Under the pieces are notes generated by a model that was given only the letters and a program-made list of their open reading frames with translations, searched no databases and had not been told where the DNA came from. A program made the position numbers and the translations under genes. Source: Gemmataceae bacterium (lineage in GTDB: Bacteria > Planctomycetota > Planctomycetia > Gemmatales > Gemmataceae). Taken from it: DNA of 64,000 nt. Every line of letters starts with the position of its first letter. Within the stretch, counting starts at the first letter, position 1. Below are positions 1 to 9,441 of this stretch, piece by piece. The stretch spans positions 1-64,000 of the forward strand of contig JAKEET010000050.1 in the NCBI GenBank assembly GCA_022616435.1. The letters are read 5' to 3'.

Positions 1-42
1 AGCTCGCCGGCTCAATGAGTGTTTGCGGACCGGGATCATTTC

Positions 43-726
43 TCAAGAGACGCACGCCGGCAGCCGGATCGTGAACTTCGTCCCCTTGCCGACCTCGCTT
101 TGCACGTCGATGCCGCCGTTGTGGGCGGCGACGATCTTCCTGGTCGTCGCCAGTCCCAATCCCGAGCCGCCGGACTTCGTCGAAAAGAACGGCTCGAAGA
201 TCTTGGGCAGCACCTCGGGCGCGATCCCCGTGCCGGTGTCGATCAGGCTCAGGACCACGTCGCCCGCCTCGGTCGCCGCCTGGAACGTCATCGAGCCCCC
301 CTCCGGCATCGCCTGCTCGGCGTTGAGCATCAGGTTCAACAGGGCCTGCTCGAACATCTCCCTGTGCAGCGCCACCTGCGGCAAGTCGGCCGGCAGATAC
401 GTCTTGATGTCGATGTTGGCCGCCTTCGCCGTGGGCGTGAAGAAGTCCACCATCTCCTCGATGACCTTGCCCAGCTCGGCCGGGGCCAAGGGCAGCTCCT
501 TGATGCGAGCGAAGCGGAGAAAGTCGTTGGCGACGTCGGTGAGGCGTTGACATTCCGCCTGCAGCTTGTGCACGCGCGCCAGGGCGCGGCGCTCGCGCTG
601 ATCGCGCGCGTCCTGGAAATCTTCGGCCAGGAGCTGCAAGTTCAGGCCGAGCGTGCCGAGGTGGTTCTTGATCTCGTGGATGAACCCGCCGGCCAGCTCC
701 GCGAGGGCGGCGTATTGCTCGTGCAT
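43..726 (-). CDS. Short soluble sensor histidine kinase
   Basis: A 227-residue two-component histidine kinase that would autophosphorylate on His17 (H-box FIHEIKNHL) and pass the phosphate to a response regulator. The ATP-binding half is complete: N-box Asn135 (LMLNAEQ), G1 DTGTG at 163-167, F-box FEPFF at 177-181 and G2 GSGLGLA at 187-193. There is no sensor, PAS or membrane segment; the protein starts directly at the dimerisation helix, so it is cytoplasmic and must receive its signal from a partner or through an unseen N-terminal region. No good ribosome binding site precedes the ATG, and the frame stays open upstream without another usual start codon. It lies 74 bases downstream of the DUF1559 gene on the same strand. 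The cognate regulator may lie beyond the window edge. Family assignment is secure; the signal is unknown. Confidence 0.9.
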   Translation of the reverse strand: MHEQYAALAELAGGFIHEIKNHLGTLGLNLQLLAEDFQDARDQRERRALARVHKLQAECQRLTDVANDFLRFARIKELPLAPAELGKVIEEMVDFFTPTAKAANIDIKTYLPADLPQVALHREMFEQALLNLMLNAEQAMPEGGSMTFQAATEAGDVVLSLIDTGTGIAPEVLPKIFEPFFSTKSGGSGLGLATTRKIVAAHNGGIDVQSEVGKGTKFTIRLPACVS

Positions 727-799
727 GCGGCACCACGGGGATGAAGCCGCGGCTATTCTATCGCTTTTGCGCCGGCCTTTCGTCCACTGCCCGGGCGGC

Positions 800-1816
800 T
801 CAGAAATCGCCGACCACTTCCCCGCCGGCGCGAGTGCCGAGCGCCCGCCACGTCGTCAGGTCGACGTTCTGGCTCACCGAGCGCACCGACCCGTCCATCA
901 ACAGCACGTTGACCAGGCCGCCCGAGTGATAGCTGCGCGCGGTGATGGCGGCATACGTCTTCTGGGTGGCGCTGTTGCCTTCCTGGCGGGAATTGTAATC
1001 GATGTTATACGTGCGGCCGCCGTCGGCAAACGGCACCACGGTGTTGGGCGTGAACACGGTGGTGAAGCCGCTGTGGTGGACACGGCCGTCGGGCCATTCG
1101 GTGTGGCCGGTACAATCGTTGACGTTGGGACCAAGCTTCTTCTGGCCGCCGCCGGCCATGGCCACCACGGCGGCGGGCGAAGCAGGCGGCGTCGGTCCTG
1201 GATCGGCGGTGTTGCGCACGTAAGGCGTGAACGCCTTGACCTCGGACGCGCACAGTGTGTTGCTGAGGCCGTCCTGGAAGCTGGCGGGACGATGGCGCGA
1301 GTTCGGATGGAAGGCGCCGTCGCCGCCGCCCCCGGTCGTCGGATCGTACACGAACCAGGTGCCGAAGTTGAAGCCATAGGTGTGGGGATAGACGTACGGG
1401 TTGCCGCCGTTGGTGCGGACCACGTCGTTGGTTTCGTTCGGACAGAGATAGATGGGGACCCGAAACGTCGGCACGCCGGTGTTGAGCTGCGCGTCCCACG
1501 CGGCTTCGAGGTTGACGCGCACGTAGGCGGCGCTCTGCTCGACATACGGCAAGATGCGAGCATGGATTGACCACGAGCCGTTGTTCGAGGCGAAGACGGT
1601 GTTCGGCTGGATGTACATGCTGAGGGGATACGACTTCATGGTCCCTTCGAAGTTGTGGATCGCCAGGCCGATCTGTTTGAGGTTGTTCTGGCACTGCACC
1701 CGCGCCGCCGCCGCGCGGACTTTTTGCACCGCCGGAACGAGCAGGGCGATCAGGATGGCGATGATCGCGATGACCACGAGCAGTTCGATCAAGGTGAAGG
1801 CGGGTCGGCGGTGCAT
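800..1816 (-). CDS. DUF1559 pseudopilin-like protein
   Basis: A 338-residue member of the planctomycete DUF1559 family: an N-terminal type II pseudopilin signal ([19 protein letters not shown]) followed by a large extracytoplasmic domain ending in the family's DGSVR motif and GGEVVGDF tail. The residue before the cleavage site is Ala rather than the usual Gly. The chosen ATG at 1816 is preceded by AAGGAGA five bases upstream; the frame stays open further upstream but without pilin features. These proteins are abundant in planctomycetes and are thought to form surface or matrix structures; the function of this one is unknown. It is divergent from the PSD1 gene at 2100, with a 283-base intergenic region between them. 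Confidence 0.92.
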   Translation of the reverse strand: MHRRPAFTLIELLVVIAIIAILIALLVPAVQKVRAAAARVQCQNNLKQIGLAIHNFEGTMKSYPLSMYIQPNTVFASNNGSWSIHARILPYVEQSAAYVRVNLEAAWDAQLNTGVPTFRVPIYLCPNETNDVVRTNGGNPYVYPHTYGFNFGTWFVYDPTTGGGGDGAFHPNSRHRPASFQDGLSNTLCASEVKAFTPYVRNTADPGPTPPASPAAVVAMAGGGQKKLGPNVNDCTGHTEWPDGRVHHSGFTTVFTPNTVVPFADGGRTYNIDYNSRQEGNSATQKTYAAITARSYHSGGLVNVLLMDGSVRSVSQNVDLTTWRALGTRAGGEVVGDF

Positions 1817-2099
1817 GGTTTCTCCTTGGTTGGAAGGAGATCGACAAAGCAAAGCGGATGCCAACAACCGGACGGGAGGAAATGACACTTCAGACACGCG
1901 GTGCGTGGTTGGACGTGGAGTAAGCTGCAAAGGGAATGGACAATCTTGGCGCAGCGCTGGACAGGATTCGATCAAGGTTCATCCTTTACCACCCAGGCCC
2001 CATCTGCTTAAATGGATGGTATCCTACCTTCGGGCGCATCGTGCGGCGCCTTCAGTCAGAACGTCTGTAATTGCCCCGGCCCGCCTCGCGGAGTTTTGT

Positions 2100-5000
2100 A
2101 TGAGCAGGTCCTTGCTTCTGTTCGTCGTTGGATTTATTGCTGCGCCGTCTGCCTTAGCCGCCGACAAGAAGATTGAATTCAACCGCGACGTGCGGCCCGT
2201 CCTCGCCGACAAGTGTTTCGCGTGCCACGGCCTGGACACCAAGAAGGTCAAAGGCGACCTGCGGCTCGACGTGCCGGAATTGGCGAAGCAGAAGAACGAC
2301 GAGGGGAACGCGGCGATCGTGCCGGGCAAGCCGGACACGAGCGAGGCGATCCGGCGGATCACGAGCAAGGACCCAAGCAAGATCATGCCGCCGCCGAGCT
2401 CGAAGAAGACGCTGACCGAGGCGGAAAAGCAACTCTTGAAAGATTGGATCGCGCAAGGGGCGGAGTACCAGGCTCATTGGGCCTATGTTGCCCCGGTGAA
2501 ACCGCCGCTGCCCGTGGTGAAGCATGCGAGCTGGCCGAACAACCCGATCGACCATTTCATCCTGGCGCGGCTCGAAAAAGAAGGACTGACACCGAATGGC
2601 GAAGCAGCGCTGCACGCGCTCATCCGGCGGGTGACCCTCGATCTGACGGGATTGCCGCCAACGCCTGTGGAGGTCGATGATTTCCTGAAGGACTGCGCGA
2701 GCGCTAAGCCGCAAGCAGCGGACAGGGCGTACGAGAAGGTCGTCGATCGTCTGCTGAAGTCGCCCCGTTACGGCGAGCACATGGCCCGCTTCTGGCTCGA
2801 CGCGGCCCGCTACGGCGACACGCACGGCATGCATCTCGACAACTACCGCGAGATGTTCCCGTACCGCGACTGGGTGATCCGCGCTTTCAACCACAACATG
2901 CCCTTCAACCGCTTCCTGATCGAGCAGATCGCCGGCGATTTGCTCCCCAACGCCTCCGTCGATCAGAAAGTCGCCACCGGTTTCCTTCGTTGCCACGTGA
3001 CCACCAGCGAAGGCGGCTCCATCGAGGAAGAAGTCTACGTCCGCAACGTCGTCGATCGCACCGACACCAACGGCCTGGTGCTGTTCGGCCTGACCGTGGG
3101 CTGCGCCCGTTGCCACAACCATCCGTACGATCCCGTGTCGGCGAAGGAGTATTACCAGCTGTTCGCGTTCTTCAACAATCTCGACGGCTCGCCGCTCGAC
3201 GGCAACATCGCCCGCCATCCGCCGGTGGTCAGCGTGCCGACGGCGGAGCAAGCAGCGGCGCTGGCGAAGCTGAACAAGGAGATCGCGGCGCTGGAGCGCG
3301 CGGTCAAGGACACGCTGGCCAAGGTCAAGTACGATCCGAGCCTCGACGCCAAGGCCGGGCCGGAGCCGAAGCACGCCGAGCACGTGTGGATCGATGACGC
3401 GTTGCCGGGCGGCGTCAAGGCGCTGGTGGACAACGGCACGAACGTGGCGTGGAACTTTGTCGATGCGCCGGCGCCGGTGAAAGCGGGCGGCAAGTCGATC
3501 AAGCTGACCCACGCCGGCCTGGGGCAGGTCGTTCTGCAAGAAGCGAGCCCCGGCCTGCGCGTCGGCAAGGGCGACAAGCTCTTCGCTCACGTCTACATCG
3601 ATTCGATTTCCCCGCCCACGGAAATCATGCTGCAATGGCACACGGACACCTGGCGGCATCGAGCCTACTGGGGCGAGAACGTCATTCCGTGGGGCGCCGA
3701 CAACACGCCGGAGCGACGCCGCCTGGGCGATCTCCCCGCCAAGGGCGAGTGGGTCCGGCTCGAAGTGGACGCGGCCCATGTCGGCATCAAGCCGGGAATG
3801 GTGATCAACGGCTGGGCGTTCACGCTGCACGGCGGCACGGCCTACTGGGACCAGAGCGGCCTGGTCACGAAGACGCCGCAAAGCGACGGGCCGTTCGAAA
3901 CCCTCACGGCGTGGCTGCAGTATCAGCGATCCATCAGCGGCAAGGGCCTGCCCAAGCCGCTGCAAGACATCGTGAAGCTCGACCCCAAAAAGCACAACGA
4001 CGAGCAGAAGAAGAAATTGCTCGACTACTTCGTCGAGCACACCTGGAGCGGCACGCGGGCGCTTTTGGCGCCCGTGCAACGGAAGCTGACGCCGCTGGTC
4101 CAGGAACGCGACAAGCTGGACAAGGAGATCCCGACGACGCTGGTCTTCAAGGAACGCGCCGACCAGCGGCCGGCGTATTTCCTCAAGCGCGGCGAGTACG
4201 AGCAGCGCGGCGACAAGGTCGAGCGCGGCACGCCCGCGTTCTTGCCGCCGTTGCCCACAAAAGCGCCCCGCGACCGTCGCGGCTTCGCCGAATGGCTGGT
4301 CGATCCGAAGCAGCCGCTGACCGCCCGCGTCGCCGTCAACCGCTTCTGGCAACAGTTGTTCGGCACAGGGCTTGTGAAGACGGCGGAAGACTTTGGCGTC
4401 CAGGGCGAATTGCCGAGCCATCCGGAGCTGCTGGATTGGCTGGCGCTGACGTTCGTCGAGGACAACTGGGACGTGCAAAAGCTCATGAAGCGGTTGGTGA
4501 TGTCGGCGACCTACCGGCAATCGGCGCGGGTGACCAGCGAGCACCTGGCGAAGGACCCGCAAAACCGGTTGCTGGCGCGCGGGCCGCGTTTCCGGCTCGA
4601 CGCGGAGATGCTTCGCGACCAGGCGTTGTTCGTGAGCGGATTGCTGGTCGAGAAAACGGGCGGGCCGAGCGTCAAGCCGCCGCAGCCGGAGGGCTTGTGG
4701 AGGGCGGTGGCGTTCACCGGCAGCAACACCGGCATCTTCAAGGCGGACACGGGCCACGACAAGGTCCACCGCCGCAGCATGTACATCTTCTGGAAGCGGA
4801 CCGCGGCGCCGCCGATGATGACGGCGCTGGACGCGCCGTCGCGCGAGGCCTGCGTCGTCCGCCGCGAGCGGACCAACACGCCGCTCCAGGCGCTGCTGTT
4901 GATGAACGAGCAGCAATATGTGGAAGCGTCGCGCGTGCTGGCGGAACGGACCTTGAAGTCGGGCGGCGCGACGCCGGAGAGCCGGCTGCAATTCTTGTTC

Positions 5001-5222
5001 AAGAGCGTGACGAGCCGGCCGGCGGAATCGTCGGAGCTGGTCGAGCTGCAAGCGACGTTGCAGGACCACATGACGCGCTACGCCCAGGATCCGAAGGCGG
5101 CCCAGGCGTTGATCGCGGTCGGCGAAACCAAGGCAGACCCGGCGCTCAATCCGAGCGAGCTGGCGGCGTGGACGCTGCTGGCGAATCTGGTGCTGAATTT
5201 GGATGAGGTGGTGACGAAGTAA
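2100..5222 (+). CDS. PSD1 and cytochrome c domain-containing protein (DUF1549/DUF1553)
   Basis: A 1040-residue exported protein. A signal peptide (about residues 1-21, ending ALA) precedes a planctomycete cytochrome c module with the haem motif CFACH at 39-43. DUF1549 starts near the WPNNPIDHF segment and DUF1553 fills the C-terminal third. Between them is an extra beta-rich region of about 140 residues that the shorter paralogue at 39656 lacks, possibly a carbohydrate- or ligand-binding insert. The start at 2100 has GGAG six bases upstream and gives the signal peptide at the N-terminus; the frame is open further upstream but not protein-like. PSD1 genes are typically paired with DUF1501 genes, and one follows at 5980 after a two-gene insert. 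Role inferred: periplasmic redox or polymer degradation. The substrate is unknown. Confidence 0.92.
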   Translation: MSRSLLLFVVGFIAAPSALAADKKIEFNRDVRPVLADKCFACHGLDTKKVKGDLRLDVPELAKQKNDEGNAAIVPGKPDTSEAIRRITSKDPSKIMPPPSSKKTLTEAEKQLLKDWIAQGAEYQAHWAYVAPVKPPLPVVKHASWPNNPIDHFILARLEKEGLTPNGEAALHALIRRVTLDLTGLPPTPVEVDDFLKDCASAKPQAADRAYEKVVDRLLKSPRYGEHMARFWLDAARYGDTHGMHLDNYREMFPYRDWVIRAFNHNMPFNRFLIEQIAGDLLPNASVDQKVATGFLRCHVTTSEGGSIEEEVYVRNVVDRTDTNGLVLFGLTVGCARCHNHPYDPVSAKEYYQLFAFFNNLDGSPLDGNIARHPPVVSVPTAEQAAALAKLNKEIAALERAVKDTLAKVKYDPSLDAKAGPEPKHAEHVWIDDALPGGVKALVDNGTNVAWNFVDAPAPVKAGGKSIKLTHAGLGQVVLQEASPGLRVGKGDKLFAHVYIDSISPPTEIMLQWHTDTWRHRAYWGENVIPWGADNTPERRRLGDLPAKGEWVRLEVDAAHVGIKPGMVINGWAFTLHGGTAYWDQSGLVTKTPQSDGPFETLTAWLQYQRSISGKGLPKPLQDIVKLDPKKHNDEQKKKLLDYFVEHTWSGTRALLAPVQRKLTPLVQERDKLDKEIPTTLVFKERADQRPAYFLKRGEYEQRGDKVERGTPAFLPPLPTKAPRDRRGFAEWLVDPKQPLTARVAVNRFWQQLFGTGLVKTAEDFGVQGELPSHPELLDWLALTFVEDNWDVQKLMKRLVMSATYRQSARVTSEHLAKDPQNRLLARGPRFRLDAEMLRDQALFVSGLLVEKTGGPSVKPPQPEGLWRAVAFTGSNTGIFKADTGHDKVHRRSMYIFWKRTAAPPMMTALDAPSREACVVRRERTNTPLQALLLMNEQQYVEASRVLAERTLKSGGATPESRLQFLFKSVTSRPAESSELVELQATLQDHMTRYAQDPKAAQALIAVGETKADPALNPSELAAWTLLANLVLNLDEVVTK

Positions 5223-5225
5223 TGG

Positions 5226-5567
5226 GTGCGACCGATGGACGCATTGCAGATTGCGACGGCCGCCACACAGGGATTCGGACTGTTCCAATGCGAAGAATGC
5301 GCGAACAATGTGGAGCAAGCGCTGATGGCGGCTGGTTTGCCAGGCGAACGAATCGAACTGCGAGCCGGCCAGGGACGGCAGTTCATGGCGTGCTTAAGTT
5401 ATGATGGAGGACGAACATCCATAACGCTCAATGGCCGGCACCTTGGCATTCGGGTGGGCCGACTGGTATTCGACAATCTGCATACGGATGGTTTGGGATA
5501 CGATGAATGGTTGAGAGACTTCGACGCGCCGCTGGGCGTTGTCGTTTATCGTGTCGATTCGTTCTGA
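5226..5567 (+). CDS. Papain-fold toxin-like protein (Tox-PL-2 type)
   Basis: A 113-residue protein whose layout matches the papain-fold toxin 2 family as I know it: a Cys motif FQCEECA near residue 23, a conserved Gly-rich GLPGERIELR strand, then a His motif NGRHLGI and the VFDNLHTDGL...EWLRDF block. The cysteine and histidine would form the protease- or deamidase-like dyad. It starts with GTG at 5226, or ATG at 5235, within a few bases of the PSD1 stop codon. The next gene, 9 bases downstream, looks like its immunity partner. No signal peptide, PAAR or Rhs delivery domain is fused, so it is a free-standing toxin domain or a captured remnant. The assignment rests on motif memory; activity is untested. 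Confidence 0.75.
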   Translation: MRPMDALQIATAATQGFGLFQCEECANNVEQALMAAGLPGERIELRAGQGRQFMACLSYDGGRTSITLNGRHLGIRVGRLVFDNLHTDGLGYDEWLRDFDAPLGVVVYRVDSF

Positions 5568-5576
5568 GGATTCATT

Positions 5577-5960
5577 ATGCTCTCGATTCCTGGCCTGCTT
5601 AGCGAAATACGCCGACGGCCCGGCATGTTTCTCGGCGAACCGTCGCTCGTCCGGCTTGCCCCCTTTGTCGATGGGTACGGACTCGCTCTCGATCGGATGA
5701 ACGTCGATGCGCGCTATTCCCTCATGGCCGAATTCCGCGATTGGATTCAGGCGCGCTACCATTCCACTAAGGCAAGCTGGGACACTCTCATTCTGCAAGA
5801 CAGCAAGGACGATGCCGACGCATTTGACCGTTTTTGGCGTCTCATGGATGAGTTTCTGACCCAGCATCCGGAACATGCGGCAACGACTGCCCCGGTCGCA
5901 CGCCTCGAGCCGGCGACCGCTTCCGTTGCGCCGTCGCTTGAATCGGCAAAGCGCGGCTAA
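5577..5960 (+). CDS. Probable immunity protein for the papain-fold toxin
   Basis: A 127-residue protein beginning with a [16 protein letters not shown] motif, then a helical body with [17 protein letters not shown] and a [14 protein letters not shown] helix. This RPGM(F/Y)LG start is shared with small proteins that I recall lying next to polymorphic-toxin and papain-fold toxin genes, which supports an immunity role. The last 30 residues are low-complexity (Ala, Thr, Pro) and probably a tail. It starts 9 bases after the toxin stop and ends 19 bases before the DUF1501 start, so all are likely co-transcribed. Family identity is moderately sure; the partner role is inferred from adjacency. Confidence 0.65.
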   Translation: MLSIPGLLSEIRRRPGMFLGEPSLVRLAPFVDGYGLALDRMNVDARYSLMAEFRDWIQARYHSTKASWDTLILQDSKDDADAFDRFWRLMDEFLTQHPEHAATTAPVARLEPATASVAPSLESAKRG

Positions 5961-5979
5961 TGCCGCGAGGAGCAGGCTC

Positions 5980-7425
5980 ATGAACGCGATCCATAATCAC
6001 GCCAGTGCCCTCACCCGCCGCCACTTCTTCCGCCAGGGCGCCCTCGGCCTCGGCGCCGCGGCGCTCACGACACTCCTCGCCCAGGACCGCGCCTACGCCC
6101 AGAACCGCGGCATCGGCGGCTTGCCGCACTTCCCCCCCAAGATCAAGCGGGCCATCTACCTGTTCATGAACGGCGGGCCGTCGCAGATGGACCTGTGGGA
6201 TTACAAGCCCGTGGTCCGTGACTGGTACGACTACGACCTGCCCGAATCGGTGCGCCGCGGCCAGCGGCTCACGACCATGACCAGCGGCCAGGCGCGGTTC
6301 CCGCTGGCGCCGTCGAAATTCTCGTTCCAGCGCTCTGGCCAGGCCGGGACGTGGGTCAGCGAGCTGTTGCCGTGGACCCAGAGAATCGTCGATGACCTGT
6401 GCGTCATCAAGACGGTCCACACCGAGGCGATCAATCACGATCCGGCGGTCACGTACATCTGTACCGGCAGCCAGATTCCCGGCCGGCCCAGCCTCGGCGC
6501 CTGGCTCAGCTACGGCCTGGGAAGCGAGAATGAGAACCTGCCCGATTTCGTCGTCATGACGCCGTCGTGGACGCGCGGCAACGACCAGGCGCTCTATCAA
6601 CGCCTGTGGGGCTCGGGATTCTTGCCGGCCCGCCATCAAGGCGTGTCGCTCCGCGCCAGCGGCGATCCGGTCCTGTACCTCAACAATCCGCCCGGCGTCG
6701 ATGAGGCCACGCGCCGACGCATGCTCGACTCCTTGGCCCGTCTGAACCAGCGCACCGCGGAGACGATCGGCGATCCGGAAACGCTGGCCCGCATCGCCCA
6801 GTATGAAATGGCCTTTCGCATGCAACGCTCGGTGCCGGACCTCATGAACATTGCCGGCGAAACGCGGCAAACCCTCGACCTGTACGGCCCCGAGGTGAAT
6901 CGGCCCGGCTCGTTCGCCGCCAGTTGCTTGCTCGCCCGGCGCTTGGCCGAGCGCGGCGTGCGCTTCATCCAGATCTTCCACCGCGGCTGGGACCAGCACG
7001 GCAACCTCGGCCCGGACCTGCCGCTGCAATGCCGCGACGTCGATCAGGCCTGCTACGGCCTCATCACCGACCTCAAGCGGCGCGGCATGCTCGACGAGAC
7101 GCTGGTCATCTGGGGCGGCGAGTTCGGCCGCACGGTGTACTGCCAGGGCCCGCTGTCGCGCGACAACTACGGCCGCGACCATCATCCGCGCTGCTTCAGC
7201 ATGTGGATGGCCGGCGGCGGCGTGAAGGCAGGCTTCGTCTACGGCGAAACCGACGAGTTCAGCTACAACATCGTCGAGAACCCGGTCCACATTCACTCGA
7301 TCAACGCCACCATCCTCAATCGCTACGGGATCGACCACCACCGGTTCAGCGTGCGCAACCAGGGACTGGATGTGCGCCTGACCGGCGTCGAGGGCTACGA
7401 CGTGGTGAACGACATCTTGGCGTGA
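5980..7425 (+). CDS. DUF1501 domain-containing protein
   Basis: A 481-residue protein of the DUF1501 (sulfatase/alkaline-phosphatase-like fold) family. The N-terminus has a twin-arginine-like signal ([19 protein letters not shown]) so it is probably exported folded. Family blocks are visible: [14 protein letters not shown] near residue 57, [13 protein letters not shown] type His motif (here [13 protein letters not shown]), WDQHGNL, and the WGGEFGRT block in the last third. The ATG at 5980 has GAGGAG upstream; the longer frame overlaps the immunity gene and lacks the signal. It is the usual partner of the PSD1 protein encoded at 2100, here separated from it by the toxin/immunity-like pair. The biochemical role of DUF1501 is not established. 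Confidence 0.92.
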   Translation: MNAIHNHASALTRRHFFRQGALGLGAAALTTLLAQDRAYAQNRGIGGLPHFPPKIKRAIYLFMNGGPSQMDLWDYKPVVRDWYDYDLPESVRRGQRLTTMTSGQARFPLAPSKFSFQRSGQAGTWVSELLPWTQRIVDDLCVIKTVHTEAINHDPAVTYICTGSQIPGRPSLGAWLSYGLGSENENLPDFVVMTPSWTRGNDQALYQRLWGSGFLPARHQGVSLRASGDPVLYLNNPPGVDEATRRRMLDSLARLNQRTAETIGDPETLARIAQYEMAFRMQRSVPDLMNIAGETRQTLDLYGPEVNRPGSFAASCLLARRLAERGVRFIQIFHRGWDQHGNLGPDLPLQCRDVDQACYGLITDLKRRGMLDETLVIWGGEFGRTVYCQGPLSRDNYGRDHHPRCFSMWMAGGGVKAGFVYGETDEFSYNIVENPVHIHSINATILNRYGIDHHRFSVRNQGLDVRLTGVEGYDVVNDILA

Positions 7426-7448
7426 TCATTCGTCTCCTGAGGCAAGCC

Positions 7449-7472
7449 CCAGGATGAGCGCAGCGATTCCTG
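7449..7472. repeat. Dispersed palindrome, copy 1 (GATGAGCGCAGCGATT core)
   Basis: An imperfect hairpin CCAGGA...TCCTGG around the core TGAGCGCAGCGAT lies just after the DUF1501 gene. The same core and flanks recur at 41485-41514 inside a PSD1 gene, where the A-T stem pair (7451 with 7471) is replaced by G-C. That compensatory change argues for a selected structure. Confidence 0.75.
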
Positions 7473-7478
7473 GTCAGC

Positions 7479-7512
7479 CGCGCTTGGGCCCCAGGCGTGG
7501 GATTCAAGCGCG
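7479..7512. terminator. Hairpin between convergent DUF1501 and pepT genes
   Basis: Arms CGCGCTTG (7479-7486) and CAAGCGCG (7505-7512) form an 8-bp stem between two convergent genes; the right arm overlaps the pepT stop codon. There is no T-run on either strand, so it may be a bidirectional or Rho-assisted end, or simply another palindromic repeat. Confidence 0.35.
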
Positions 7513-8745
7513 CCACTCCGCCTGTCCCCAAATCTGCGCCAGTTCCACCAGCACCCGCACCGCGGTCGCCATCTCCTCTAGACATGTAAACTCGAGCGGC
7601 GAATGCAGATTGTGCTCGCCGCACGACAGGTTCGGCGTCGGCAGGCCCAGCTCGGTCAGGCGCGAGCCGTCGGTGCCGCCGCGGACGATGGTGCGCTTCG
7701 GCTCCAGGCCCGCTCGCCGCATCGCCTCCTCCGCGAAGGTCACGGCCCGCGGCTCCTTCGCCAGCCCCTCGGCCATGTTGCGGTATTGCGGCGTCACCGT
7801 CACGTCGATCTTCGCCTTGGGATGTTCGGCGCGCAGGGCCACGGCGATGGCTTCGAGAAGCCGCGCCTTGTCGGCGAGCTTGGCCGTGACAAAATCGCGC
7901 AGCAGAATCCGCAGCGTCACCTGGCCGACACCGCCTTCGATGCGGTAGGGATGCAAGAAGCCGTCGCGCTCGCCGGTCGTTTCCGGCGCCAGCGTCAACC
8001 GCGGCATTCGGTCGAGCAGTTGTCCGGCGATGCGGACGGCGTTGACCATGGCGCCTTTCGCGATGGCCGGATGGATGTTGACGCCGGTGATCGTCACCAC
8101 GGCAAGATCGGCCGAAAACGTCTCGATGTCGATCTCGCCCTGACCGCCGCCGTCGAGCGTGTAGCCGACGTGGGCGCCGAGCTTCTTCAGGTCGAGATGA
8201 TCGACGCCGTGGCCGATCTCCTCATCGCAAGTGAAGCAGATGCGGATCGGGCCGTGTGGGATTTCGGGATGGGCCAAGAGATGGGCGGCGGCTTCCATGA
8301 TCACCGCGATGCCTGCCTTGTCGTCGGCGCCCAAAAGAGTGGTCCCGTCGGTAGTGATCAACGTCTTGCCGGCAAGCGCCGCCAGTTCGGGATTATCCGC
8401 GACGCGGATCACCTTGCTCGGGTCGCCAGGCAATTGGATGTCGCCGCCGACATAGCCGCGCTGCACCACGGGGTTGACGCCGCGGCCGCTCGTTTCCGGC
8501 GACGTATCCAGATGGGCGATCCAGGCAATGGCAGGCGCCTGACGCTGCACAGTCGCCGGCAATGTCGTCAGGATGATGCCGTGTTCATCGTGCGTCACGT
8601 CGCGCACACCTACTTGTTGCAGCTCCTGCGCGAGCAATCGGCCCAGCTCCAGCTGGCCCGGGGAGCTGGGATACGTCCCCGCGCTCTCATTAGCCTGCGT
8701 GTCAATGCGCACGTAACGGCAGAAGCGGTTGAGGAGGTTTTCCAT
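7504..8745 (-). CDS. pepT: Peptidase T (tripeptide aminopeptidase)
   Basis: A 413-residue M20-family metallopeptidase that removes the N-terminal residue of tripeptides in the cytoplasm. The di-zinc site is intact: His78 and Asp80 in AHLDTSPETSG, the LGADDKAG Asp near 141, the Glu pair in CDEEIGHG (175-176), and a late His in SCGEHNLHSPLEF. Length is that of the family (about 410). The start at 8745 lies three bases after the nth stop codon at 8749, so translation is probably coupled to nth, in an operon with the kinase-WD40 gene. Confidence is high because PepT-specific blocks rather than only general M20 motifs are present. Confidence 0.95.
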   Translation of the reverse strand: MENLLNRFCRYVRIDTQANESAGTYPSSPGQLELGRLLAQELQQVGVRDVTHDEHGIILTTLPATVQRQAPAIAWIAHLDTSPETSGRGVNPVVQRGYVGGDIQLPGDPSKVIRVADNPELAALAGKTLITTDGTTLLGADDKAGIAVIMEAAAHLLAHPEIPHGPIRICFTCDEEIGHGVDHLDLKKLGAHVGYTLDGGGQGEIDIETFSADLAVVTITGVNIHPAIAKGAMVNAVRIAGQLLDRMPRLTLAPETTGERDGFLHPYRIEGGVGQVTLRILLRDFVTAKLADKARLLEAIAVALRAEHPKAKIDVTVTPQYRNMAEGLAKEPRAVTFAEEAMRRAGLEPKRTIVRGGTDGSRLTELGLPTPNLSCGEHNLHSPLEFTCLEEMATAVRVLVELAQIWGQAEWRA

Positions 8746-8748
8746 AGT

Positions 8749-9441
8749 TCATCCGACGTTGTCATTGGCGCGCTTTTTCCTAGGCCCCGCAGACGGCGCC
8801 GCGACGCCAATCTTCGGACAATCTTTCGCCAAACTACATCCTTCACAGTTCGGCTTGCGCGCGAAACACACCTGCCGGCCGTGGAAGATCATGCGGTGGC
8901 TGAACATCGTCCAGTTCTTCTTGGGGATGATCGCCATCAGGTCGCGCTCGATTTTCTCCGCGTCGTCGTGCCTGGTCAGCCCCATGCGGTTGGACAGCCG
9001 CCGCACGTGCGTGTCCACCGTGATGCCCGGCACGCCGTAGGCGTTGCCGAGGATCACGTTGGCGGTCTTGCGGCCGACGCCGGGCAGGGGCACCAGCTCT
9101 TCCATGGTCGCCGGCACGTTGCCGCCGTGTTTGTCGACGAGGATCTTGCAGCAGGCCTGGATGTTCTTGGCCTTGTTGCGAAAGAAGCCGGTGGACTGAA
9201 TGGCCTTTTCCAGCTCGCCCAGTTCGGCGTCGGCGAACGCCTGCGCGTCGGGGTAGCGCGCGAACAGCGCCGGGGTCACGAGATTGACGCGCGTGTCGGT
9301 GCACTGCGCGGACAGGATGGTGGCGACGAGCAACTGCAACGCGTTCTCATGGTTCAGGGCGCAGCGCGCGTCGGGGTAGAGTTTCTCAAGACCGCGCTCC
9401 AGGCGCCGGGCTCGCTGCTTCAAGGCTGGCGGAGTTGTCAT
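8749..9441 (-). CDS. nth: Endonuclease III, DNA glycosylase/AP lyase
   Basis: A 230-residue base-excision repair enzyme for oxidised pyrimidines. The helix-hairpin-helix LPGVGRKTANVILG carries the catalytic Lys, VDTHVRRLSNRMGL carries the catalytic Asp, and the C-terminal [4Fe-4S] cluster has exact C-x6-C-x2-C-x5-C spacing. Its ATG overlaps the stop codon of the upstream kinase-WD40 gene by one base (TGATG), which fixes the start and indicates translational coupling. The last 20 residues are basic and lineage-specific. Being in one operon with a signalling kinase is unusual but may only reflect gene packing. Confidence 0.96.
   Translation of the reverse strand: MTTPPALKQRARRLERGLEKLYPDARCALNHENALQLLVATILSAQCTDTRVNLVTPALFARYPDAQAFADAELGELEKAIQSTGFFRNKAKNIQACCKILVDKHGGNVPATMEELVPLPGVGRKTANVILGNAYGVPGITVDTHVRRLSNRMGLTRHDDAEKIERDLMAIIPKKNWTMFSHRMIFHGRQVCFARKPNCEGCSLAKDCPKIGVAAPSAGPRKKRANDNVG

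Noticed and set aside
1..39. Possible start of a response-regulator gene on the minus strand (ATG at 39)
   Set aside because: Only 13 codons are visible and they carry no motif, so it cannot be supported.
2154..5318. Long open frame of about 1054 codons on the minus strand
   Set aside because: It is antisense to the PSD1 gene, rich in Arg, His and Gln without domains, and is a by-product of high GC at third codon positions.
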